Positions 1 to 4,904 of a DNA stretch of 5,842 nucleotides are shown here, piece by piece. Both the position numbers and the translations under genes were made by a program. This stretch comes from Pseudobdellovibrionaceae bacterium (GTDB taxonomy: Bacteria; Bdellovibrionota; Bdellovibrionia; Bdellovibrionales; Bdellovibrionaceae). Location of the stretch: positions 1 to 5,842 of the forward strand of contig CANCBY010000162.1 of NCBI GenBank assembly GCA_947374445.1, in the 5' to 3' direction. Position 1 is the stretch's first letter. Each line of letters begins with the position of its first letter. The notes beneath the pieces were generated by a model. The model was given only the letters and a program-made list of their open reading frames with translations, did no database searches and was not told the origin of the DNA.

Positions 1-1182
1 CCAGGGCTGATTTTAAAATCAAAGCTTGTGATATTCGCCGAGGGAACACGTGGTTCTTTGTTTAAGCAAGTAAGTAAAAAACTAGATCTTCGAAAAGGCA
101 AAAATGCTGAAGTTTTCGAGGAAGGTGTTAAGGAAGTCGTGCAAATGCCGAAGGGGACTGTTGTTCCTGGCCAGGTCATTCACACTCTTGGGTTTCCATT
201 GAAAAAATCGATCGGTGGAACTTTTGTCTATACTCTTCCAGACGATAAAATTGTTGTTGGGCTTGTGGCCTATTTAGACAGCCGTGATCCCTTGTTAGAT
301 CCGCACCGTGAGCTGCAAAAATTGAAGACTCACCCTTGGATGCAAAAAATGCTCAAAGGAGGCAAGGTCGTAGCCTATGGTGGTAAAACTTTGCCTGCCG
401 GTGGTTGGTACTCGATGCCTAAGCTTTTTGGTGATGGATTTTTAGTCTGCGGTGACTCTGCCAGTATGGTGGATGTGCAAAAGCTAAAGGGTGTTCACTT
501 GGCGATGAAGTCAGGAATGCTTGCGGCCGAAACGGCATTGGCTGGAATTTTATCTCAGGATTTTTCATCGGCAACCACGGTCAAGTTTTCAGAAAAAATT
601 GAAGCCAGCTATGTCAAACAGGAGCTTTATCGAGTTAGAAACTTTCATCAAACCTTGAGCAAGGGGATGTTTGCGAGCTTGCCTTTGATTGCCCTTCAGG
701 AGGCCACTGGAGGACGAGGTCTTTTTGATAATCTGCCTTCTCATGAAGACGCGAAGATGACCGAGTCGGTGATCGATACCTGGGGCTCGCAAGGACTCGA
801 GGAACAGCTTTCGCAGTTGCCAAAGCCTGATGGACAGCTGTTTTTTGATAAATTGAGCTCGGTTTATTTGACTGGAACGAGTCACGACGAGGACTCTCCG
901 AATCACCTTTTGCTTCAGGACGGCGATATCTGCCGTTCTGTGTGTGAACCTAAGTATAAGTCGCCATGCACTCATTTCTGCCCTGCTAGCGTTTATGAGA
1001 TGGTGCCAGCTAAGGGAGATTCGGGCATGGGGGCGTCTGGTGGTTTGACAACCCAGTATGATTTACAAATTAATTACACGAACTGCATTCATTGCAAGAC
1101 CTGTGATATTAAGTGTCCATTCGAAAATATCGAATGGACAGTTCCCGAGGGCGGGGGCGGTCCTAAATATACTGAAACATAA
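1..1182 (+). CDS. Electron transfer flavoprotein-ubiquinone oxidoreductase (ETF-QO), C-terminal part
   Basis: ETF-QO is a membrane-associated flavo-iron-sulphur enzyme that passes electrons from reduced ETF (fed by acyl-CoA and amino-acid dehydrogenases) to ubiquinone. The frame is open from base 1, so the N-terminal FAD-binding part is missing: about 393 residues remain of a family usually 550-590 long. The GTG at 28 is an internal valine, not a start. Visible family blocks are IFAEGTRG (28-57), HTLGFPL, a THPWMQ block, GGWYSMPKL followed by GDSASMVDVQKLKG and MKSGMLAAE (about 403-530), and the C-terminal NCIHCKTCDIKCP and WTVPEGGGGPKY (1081-1173). FCPASVYE (976-999) supplies the other standard cluster cysteine. 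Oddities: four extra cysteines beyond the usual four (codons 931, 943, 967, 1114), and GDSASMVDV where many homologues read GCSAGFLNV. No clear strong terminator follows. Identification is firm. Confidence 0.96.
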   Translation, partial: PGLILKSKLVIFAEGTRGSLFKQVSKKLDLRKGKNAEVFEEGVKEVVQMPKGTVVPGQVIHTLGFPLKKSIGGTFVYTLPDDKIVVGLVAYLDSRDPLLDPHRELQKLKTHPWMQKMLKGGKVVAYGGKTLPAGGWYSMPKLFGDGFLVCGDSASMVDVQKLKGVHLAMKSGMLAAETALAGILSQDFSSATTVKFSEKIEASYVKQELYRVRNFHQTLSKGMFASLPLIALQEATGGRGLFDNLPSHEDAKMTESVIDTWGSQGLEEQLSQLPKPDGQLFFDKLSSVYLTGTSHDEDSPNHLLLQDGDICRSVCEPKYKSPCTHFCPASVYEMVPAKGDSGMGASGGLTTQYDLQINYTNCIHCKTCDIKCPFENIEWTVPEGGGGPKYTET

Positions 1183-1203
1183 CTGAAATATAGTTTAGCT
1201 ATT

Positions 1204-1241
1204 GATCAAACTGAGTTCGATAAATTGACTGAAGTTTGATC
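1204..1241. repeat. 9-bp inverted repeat after the ETF-QO gene
   Basis: GATCAAACT (1204-1212) and AGTTTGATC (1233-1241) are perfect reverse complements separated by 20 bases. It lies 21 bases after the ETF-QO stop and ends in CCTTT, not a proper T-run. It could be a weak terminator for ETF-QO or an operator for the next gene, since it overlaps the possible -35 element at 1225. The stem is AT-rich with a large loop, so a strong intrinsic terminator is unlikely. Confidence 0.45.
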
Positions 1242-1253
1242 CTTTAATAGATG
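1225..1253 (+). promoter_or_regulatory. Weak candidate promoter for rlmL
   Basis: TTGACT (1225-1230, five of six bases of the sigma70 -35 consensus) is followed after 17 bases by TAGATG (1248-1253, three of six bases of the -10 consensus). A transcript starting near 1260 would begin just before the hairpin at 1263-1290, giving a leader of about 53 bases. The -10 match is poor, so this is only a candidate. Confidence 0.25.
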
Positions 1254-1262
1254 AGCGAATTG

Positions 1263-1308
1263 ACCGGAAGACGGTTTTGAATCTTCCGGTTTCAGCACCG
1301 AAAGGAAG
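1263..1308 (+). promoter_or_regulatory. Leader with two mutually exclusive hairpins over the rlmL ribosome binding site
   Basis: ACCGGAAGA (1263-1271) and TCTTCCGGT (1282-1290) form a perfect 9-bp stem with a 10-base loop. The same CTTCCGGT segment (1283-1290) can instead pair downstream: GGT with ACC (1297-1299) and CTTCC with GGAAG (1304-1308), leaving GAAA bulged and a 6-base loop. The downstream GGAAG is part of the Shine-Dalgarno sequence AAAGGAAG (1301-1308) of the methyltransferase gene. The upstream stem would leave the ribosome binding site free, while the downstream stem would hide it. The complementarity is directly visible; a regulatory role is inferred. The upstream stem should be the stronger of the two, so the default state is probably open. 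Confidence 0.4.
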
Positions 1309-1312
1309 TTCT

Positions 1313-2437
1313 ATGCCATCGTTTTTTGCATCTACTGCAAAAGGTCTCGTTGAAGCTCTTGAAATTGAGCTTAAAAATCTTGGATTTGAAAAAACTGAAA
1401 AAGTCGCTGGCGGTGTCTTTTTTGAAACCAATTGGGAAGGCTGCTACCGCGCAAATTTGCAGTCTCGTTTAGCAACAAGAATTTTAAAACCTATTTTGGA
1501 CTTCAACGCCTACCAAGGTGATGAGTTGTATTACAACTTGATGAAGCATGACTTCACTAAATATATTCACCCGAATCAGACCATCAAAGTAGAGGCGTCT
1601 CTTACTGATTGCTCGATCCGCGATCAAAGATTTTTGGCGATGAGAACCAAAGATGCCATCGTTGATCAGTTTCGTGAAAAGTTTGATGTGCGTCCGGATG
1701 TGAACACTTTTAATCCTGATCTTAAAATTTATATCCGTGCTCATCGCGATCAATACAGTGTGGCGATTGATACTTCTGGCGAGTCGCTGTTTATGCGCGG
1801 CTACAGAAAAGAAGCTGGCGATGCTCCGATGAAAGAGAATTTGGCAGCAGGTCTTTTAATGCTAGCCGAATGGGATCAAAAATCGCCTGTTGTAGATCCA
1901 ACCTGTGGTTCGGGCACGATCTTGATTGAAGCTGCGATGATGGCGATGAAAATTGCCCCGGGCAGTTCGCGCCGCCAATTTGGTTTTGAGCGCTTGATTG
2001 GCTTTCAGCAAGAGGCCTGGGATCGTGTTTTGGACGAAGCTGCTTCTCAAGAGATTGCAGAACTTCCATTTAAATTTTATGGCTACGATATTGATCGTCC
2101 GGTTTTGCGAATGGCCAAAGAAAATGCCAAGCGTGCAGGCGTTGACCATGTCGTTGAATTTAATTTTGAGAGTGTTGCGACTCTGACTCCTCCTGTTGAA
2201 AAAGGATTGCTTGTTGCAAATCCTCCATATGGAGCTCGTCTTGGTGATGAGGAGAATCTTCGTGATGTCTATCGTGATATTGGATTTACCCTCAAGCACC
2301 GCTTTAAGGGTTGGGATGCTTGGATCTTATCTGGCAATAAAGATTTAATTCTTGATATGAAACTTAAATCAACCCGTAAGCACTTTGTGTTCAACGGGCC
2401 GATTGAGTGCCGATTTTTAAAATACTCGATGTTTTAA
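1313..2437 (+). CDS. rlmL: 23S rRNA guanine-N2 methyltransferase, RlmL/YpsC family (THUMP domain)
   Basis: Class I S-adenosylmethionine-dependent RNA methyltransferase of the COG0116 group; E. coli RlmL makes m2G2445 in 23S rRNA. The 374-residue protein has the typical start FFASTAKGLVEALEIEL, a THUMP RNA-binding region (about residues 45-155), then the catalytic domain: VDPTCGSGTILIEAA (from residue 194, SAM binding), YGYDID with acidic D259/D261, and the N2-guanine motif NPPYG (residues 303-307, bases 2219-2233). The ATG at 1313 is chosen because AAAGGAAG lies just upstream and the protein then begins like its homologues. A TTG at 1277 in the same frame would add 12 residues but sits inside the leader hairpin. 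It lacks the second (RlmK) methyltransferase domain fused to it in E. coli, as is normal in many other bacteria. The family is certain; the exact target guanosine is inferred. Confidence 0.93.
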   Translation: MPSFFASTAKGLVEALEIELKNLGFEKTEKVAGGVFFETNWEGCYRANLQSRLATRILKPILDFNAYQGDELYYNLMKHDFTKYIHPNQTIKVEASLTDCSIRDQRFLAMRTKDAIVDQFREKFDVRPDVNTFNPDLKIYIRAHRDQYSVAIDTSGESLFMRGYRKEAGDAPMKENLAAGLLMLAEWDQKSPVVDPTCGSGTILIEAAMMAMKIAPGSSRRQFGFERLIGFQQEAWDRVLDEAASQEIAELPFKFYGYDIDRPVLRMAKENAKRAGVDHVVEFNFESVATLTPPVEKGLLVANPPYGARLGDEENLRDVYRDIGFTLKHRFKGWDAWILSGNKDLILDMKLKSTRKHFVFNGPIECRFLKYSMF

Positions 2438-2444
2438 ACTAGCG

Positions 2445-2474
2445 TTCTGAATCGGGCTTCAAGCCGAATCAGAA
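2445..2474. terminator. Possible bidirectional terminator hairpin between convergent genes
   Basis: TTCTGA (2445-2450) pairs with TCAGAA (2469-2474), TC with GA (2452-2453 with 2466-2467), and GGC with GCC (2455-2457 with 2463-2465) around a TTCAA loop, with one mismatch and one bulge. It starts 7 bases after the methyltransferase stop and overlaps the last codons of the converging membrane-protein gene. The T-runs on either side are short (TTTT at 2481 on the plus strand, TTT on the minus strand), so it is a modest terminator at best. Confidence 0.45.
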
Positions 2475-2840
2475 AACGGGTTTTGTGAGCCCGATAAATG
2501 CGGCCGTGCTTGCCAGAATAATAAAGCTGATGAGCATGGTCCAGGCAAGATCGGCTTTGCGTTTTGCAAGCGCAATAGCTCCGCCCAACACAAGCCAGAT
2601 GAGCAACTTTGAATAGACCCAACTAGGCATGTCTTTGGCTAAGCCAAGGCGTGCGAGCATGCCAAAGCCACCAAGAAGAATAAATAGCAGTCCGATACCG
2701 TGGCTCATCATTGCAAAAATCCGCGCTTTTTTGGGAAGTGTGAAACCTGCATAAGAAGTAACTAAGACTCCGCCGAAACCAAAAAATAAAAGCATCAAGC
2801 CGATGAGATGAATGAGTTTGTAGGTATTGAGATCAATCAT
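2469..2840 (-). CDS. Small four-helix inner-membrane protein of unknown function
   Basis: The 123-residue protein is not recognised with confidence. It is almost entirely hydrophobic, with about four membrane helices (residues about 9-31, 43-64, 73-92 and 98-118) joined by short loops; basic residues (K37, K38, R40 and KRK at 93-95) mark likely cytoplasmic loops. Potentially functional polar residues lie in or at the helices: K8 and H11 in helix 1, H47 in helix 2 and WVYSKLL (K78) in helix 3. The K-x2-H and W-x3-KL pattern faintly recalls the CopD/HemJ type of haem- or copper-related membrane proteins, but length and sequence do not allow that assignment. The ATG lies 3 bases after the lpxD stop with no good Shine-Dalgarno sequence, so it is probably translated by coupling to lpxD. 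It ends in a hairpin shared with the converging rlmL gene. Confidence 0.82.
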   Translation of the reverse strand: MIDLNTYKLIHLIGLMLLFFGFGGVLVTSYAGFTLPKKARIFAMMSHGIGLLFILLGGFGMLARLGLAKDMPSWVYSKLLIWLVLGGAIALAKRKADLAWTMLISFIILASTAAFIGLTKPVF

Positions 2841-2843
2841 GAG

Positions 2844-3935
2844 TTAGTTCTCGCTTTCGCTGTTAAGTCCAAGATGTTTTCGAATTTCGTGAATTTGCTT
2901 TCGCATGCCAGTCAGGTTTGAAATGTTGGCAATTGTTTTCATCGCGCTTTTGAGCGGCTCAAGTGGATAGCCTCCATAGGCGCCTGGCTGCTCGATATCT
3001 TTGGTAACCGTAGATCTGCCCGCGAGCACGACATTGTTTGTGATCTTCACGTGATCTGTGACCGAAGAACTTCCGCCGGTCAAAAAGTTATCTCCGATTT
3101 CGCTGGAACCGGCCACGATAAAGCCTGCGGTGATGCGGCCGTTTTTGCCGATTTTAACGTTGTGGGCGATATGTATTTGGTTGTCGAGTTTGGTGCCCGC
3201 GCCAATGCGGGTTTCTGTGAGTGTGGCTCGATCAATGGAGCAGCTAGCGCCGACTTCGACATCGTCTTCGAGCACAACAATTCCAACTTGGGGAATTTTG
3301 ACGGGCTTTGAGTTTTTATCAATATAGAAGGCAAAGCCATCAGAGCCAATTGTTGTGTGAGAATGAATCTCGCAGCGGTTTCCGATTTGGCAGCCAGAGC
3401 CGATAACGACGAGTGGATGGATGATGCAGTGGCTGCCGATGAGAGCCAGATTTTCAATGACGACATTTGCTGAAATAATTGTGTTGTCGCCAATGATGGC
3501 AGCGTCGCCGATAACGGCAAAATCACCGATGGTTACATTTTTGCCGACTTGAGCTGTTTTAGATATGGCGGCAGTGGCTGCGATTTTGTTTGGTAAGCGT
3601 TGGGTTTTTTTGTCAAAAAATACCAACACCGCGGCCATGGCTTCATGAATATTTTTGCAAGAAAAAATAGCTTGATCGGCTTTTAGAGCGAGATTGGCAT
3701 CTAAACTTTTCTCTAAGGAAATAATTAAGGTTGCATGACCAGCAATTGCTTTTTGTGTATCGGCCAAAGTGGAAGTGAAAACCAAACTTCCGGCTTTGAT
3801 GTCTTCGGCTCGGCAGATGCCAAGGGAATGAGCTTCTCTATTGCCTGACTTAAATGACAAGACAGAGACGGATTCGAGTTGGTGTGCTGTGACTTTAATT
3901 TTTTGGCTTGGCGCCAATTCAGTAATGCTTTGCAA
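2844..3935 (-). CDS. lpxD: UDP-3-O-acylglucosamine N-acyltransferase (LpxD family)
   Basis: LpxD adds a 3-hydroxyacyl chain from acyl-ACP to the 2-amino group of UDP-3-O-acylglucosamine, a cytoplasmic step of lipid A synthesis. As called, it has 363 residues (E. coli 341). Residues about 1-115 match the UDP-binding domain in outline; about 120-330 form a left-handed beta helix of hexapeptide repeats (IGDFAVIGDAAIIGDNTIIS and similar); the tail is helical. IGSDGFAF, VKIPQVG, SIDRATL and DNQIHIAHNVKIG are LpxD signatures, with catalytic His 258 (codon 3162-3164), equivalent to E. coli His239. The TTG at 3935 is chosen for its GAGGG at five bases; a TTG at 3989 would add 18 residues without a ribosome site. 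Odd: the usual FLANPKY-like uracil-pocket segment reads FTSTLADTQ (from residue 53), and fabZ, lpxA and lpxB are not adjacent. It may be a second lpxD paralogue or act on a related sugar nucleotide. Confidence 0.9.
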   Translation of the reverse strand: MQSITELAPSQKIKVTAHQLESVSVLSFKSGNREAHSLGICRAEDIKAGSLVFTSTLADTQKAIAGHATLIISLEKSLDANLALKADQAIFSCKNIHEAMAAVLVFFDKKTQRLPNKIAATAAISKTAQVGKNVTIGDFAVIGDAAIIGDNTIISANVVIENLALIGSHCIIHPLVVIGSGCQIGNRCEIHSHTTIGSDGFAFYIDKNSKPVKIPQVGIVVLEDDVEVGASCSIDRATLTETRIGAGTKLDNQIHIAHNVKIGKNGRITAGFIVAGSSEIGDNFLTGGSSSVTDHVKITNNVVLAGRSTVTKDIEQPGAYGGYPLEPLKSAMKTIANISNLTGMRKQIHEIRKHLGLNSESEN

Positions 3936-3940
3936 AATAG

Positions 3941-3945
3941 CCCTC
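3941..3945 (-). promoter_or_regulatory. Ribosome binding site deciding the lpxD start
   Basis: On the minus strand GAGGG is followed by CTATT and then the TTG at 3935, a five-base spacing. Neither the in-frame TTG at 3989 nor other early codons has a comparable site, so this supports the shorter protein, whose catalytic histidine then falls near the usual family position. Confidence 0.55.
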
Positions 3946-3959
3946 AGAAATATGCTGTC

Positions 3960-3989
3960 AAAATATGCGAAGTCTAATAAGACAATCAA
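3960..3989 (-). promoter_or_regulatory. Candidate promoter for lpxD and the membrane protein
   Basis: On the minus strand TTGATT (3989-3984, four of six -35 bases) and TATTTT (3965-3960, four of six -10 bases) are 18 bases apart. Transcription would start near 3953, a few bases before the GAGGG at 3945, which fits the TTG start at 3935 but not the TTG at 3989. A competing pair, TTGACA (3961-3956) and TATTTT (3939-3934), overlaps the start codon and would require a later start. Confidence 0.35.
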
Positions 3990-4010
3990 TGAAATAGGTC
4001 ATGTTTAGAC

Positions 4011-4016
4011 TATAAA
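4011..4016 (+). promoter_or_regulatory. Candidate -10 element for the H1-like gene cluster
   Basis: TATAAA lies 31 bases before the ATG at 4048, directly preceded by TAGAC, and is the best -10 match in the divergent region. No convincing -35 element is seen at 16-18 bases upstream. Transcription would begin near 4023, inside the small dyad at 4016-4031. Confidence 0.35.
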
Positions 4017-4031
4017 AATTCTTTGGAATTT
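4016..4031. repeat. 6-bp inverted repeat at the predicted transcription start
   Basis: AAATTC (4016-4021) and GAATTT (4026-4031) flank TTTG. The dyad is centred at the expected start of transcription of the H1-like gene and just before its Shine-Dalgarno AAAAGGG (4032-4038). It could be an operator or a weak 5' hairpin; being short and AT-rich, it may also be chance. Confidence 0.3.
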
Positions 4032-4047
4032 AAAAGGGCAGTGTAAA

Positions 4048-4611
4048 ATGGCAAAAAAAGTACCAGCAAAGGCGAAAGCCACAGCTAAGGCGACAGTAAA
4101 AGCGGCAGCAAAGGCTACTAAAACAGCAACTAAGCAAACAGCTAAGGCGACAGCAAAACCAGTCTCTAAAGCTCCCACGAAGACTCCGCCAAAGCCTGCG
4201 GCTAAGTTAGCAGCAAAACCAGTTGCCAATGTTATTACGAAACCTGAAAAGGCTCCGAAGGCAGCGGCAATTGTTGCCGCTCCGCCCCAGGCAATTGTTG
4301 AAAAGCCGGCAAAAGTAGCAAAGGCTGAAAAGCCACCCAAAATTCCTAAAGTTAAAGTTGAGAAGAAGTCTAAAGCTAAATTGGCTGCTGAAAAAAGCCA
4401 GGTAGATGATCTGAAAAAGTGGTCTGACTATAAAAATAAATATGGCGGTGAAAAAGCTCAGCCCTATTCGATGTCATCGACTTATGAAGCAGGCACTCCA
4501 TTAATGCATAAAGTTTTGGGATGGGGCTTCATTATTCAGGTTCAGAATGACAGACTTGAAGTTCTTTTTGAAACTGGTTCTAAAGTCTTGATCAGTAACT
4601 ACAAACCTTAA
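4048..4611 (+). CDS. Histone H1-like Lys/Ala/Pro-rich protein with a small C-terminal Tudor-like domain
   Basis: The 187-residue protein has two parts. Residues 1-115 are low-complexity Lys, Ala, Pro and Thr (repeated KATAKA, TAKATAK and KPAAKLAAKP-like units, first acidic residue at 67), like bacterial H1-type proteins that bind and compact DNA or bind RNA. Residues about 125-187 look folded: WSDYKNKYGGEK, then TPLMHKVLGWGFIIQVQ and LEVLFETGSKVLISNYKP. The pattern H-K-x2-G-x-G, a strand, then a V-x-F-x3-G-x-K-x-L strand pair resembles the small beta-barrel (Tudor-like) tail of PcrA/UvrD helicases, which contacts RNA polymerase in that family; this is my inference. The ATG has AAAAGGG nine bases upstream. 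It ends in tandem stops (TAATAA) 13 bases before infA, so the two are probably cotranscribed. A nucleic-acid-binding role is likely; the precise function is unknown. Confidence 0.85.
   Translation: MAKKVPAKAKATAKATVKAAAKATKTATKQTAKATAKPVSKAPTKTPPKPAAKLAAKPVANVITKPEKAPKAAAIVAAPPQAIVEKPAKVAKAEKPPKIPKVKVEKKSKAKLAAEKSQVDDLKKWSDYKNKYGGEKAQPYSMSSTYEAGTPLMHKVLGWGFIIQVQNDRLEVLFETGSKVLISNYKP
4081..4223 (+). repeat. Imperfect internal repeats in the H1-like coding region
   Basis: ACAGCTAAGGCGACAG occurs at 4081-4096 and again at 4138-4153 (57-base period), and CAGCAAAACCAGT occurs at 4151-4163 and 4211-4223 (60-base period). Both periods are multiples of three, so copy changes would keep the frame. 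They encode the Lys/Ala-rich units and suggest growth of the tail by in-frame duplication. Confidence 0.65.
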
Positions 4612-4624
4612 TAAGATTTCATGC

Positions 4625-4843
4625 ATGGCAAAAGACGATCTCGCACAACTTGAAGGTAAAATTGTAGACGCCCTTGCAGGGGGTCTCTATAAAGTCCAAC
4701 TCGAAAATAAAGTCGAAATTGCAGCAAAACTTTGCGGCAAGATGAGACGGTTCAACATCCGTGTGGTGGTGGGCGATAAGGTGACCGTCGGGGTTTCTCC
4801 TTACGATCCAACCCACGGTTTGATTATGTTCCGTCATAAATAA
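4625..4843 (+). CDS. infA: Translation initiation factor IF-1
   Basis: IF-1 binds the 30S A site and works with IF-2 and IF-3 in choosing the start codon. The 72-residue product is full length for the family and forms a single S1/OB-fold beta-barrel. Matches include MAKDD at the start, the EGKIVDAL strand, YKVQLENKVEIAAKLCGKMRRFNIRV in segments (GKMR motif at residues 38-41), VGDKVTVGVSPYD and the ending GLIMFRHK. A difference from E. coli is AAKLCGKMRR in place of TAHISGKMRK, with leucine-cysteine in the loop. The ATG at 4625 gives the canonical MAKDD start; an out-of-frame ATG at 4621 overlaps it and there is no strong Shine-Dalgarno, so translation may depend on ribosomes leaving the H1-like gene 13 bases upstream. 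No clear terminator separates it from tex, 61 bases on. Confidence 0.97.
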   Translation: MAKDDLAQLEGKIVDALAGGLYKVQLENKVEIAAKLCGKMRRFNIRVVVGDKVTVGVSPYDPTHGLIMFRHK

Positions 4844-4904
4844 GTAAATAACTAAACTAGTTTCTAAATTGATCGAAAACCCAACCGAAGATCGGCTCAA
4901 AAAA

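Noticed and set aside
589..975. Open frames on the minus strand inside the ETF-QO gene (589-975, 635-823)
   Set aside because: They are antisense to well-conserved ETF-QO sequence and their products look like no known protein.
1484..2299. Minus-strand open frames within the methyltransferase gene
   Set aside because: The plus strand carries all the RlmL motifs in order; the antisense products have no domain-like pattern.
3051..3526. Open frames in other phases opposite or alongside the LpxD beta helix
   Set aside because: The periodic hexapeptide coding sequence keeps other frames open; the LpxD frame alone has family motifs.
3958..4002. 14-codon ATG frame on the minus strand upstream of lpxD, a possible leader peptide
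   Set aside because: It has no ribosome binding site, no regulatory-looking residue bias, and would overlap the candidate lpxD promoter.
4081..4223. Repeats in the H1-like gene considered as a CRISPR or tandem-repeat array
   Set aside because: They are imperfect, in frame and coding, without regular spacers.
4005..4340. Ala/Phe/Gly-rich minus-strand frame resembling a membrane protein
   Set aside because: It is the mirror of the Lys/Ala codon repeats of the H1-like gene; hydrophobicity arises from reverse-complemented Lys and Ala codons.
4854..4863. Perfect 10-bp palindrome AAACTAGTTT between infA and tex
   Set aside because: It is too short and AT-rich to be a terminator and has no T-run; it is left as probable chance.
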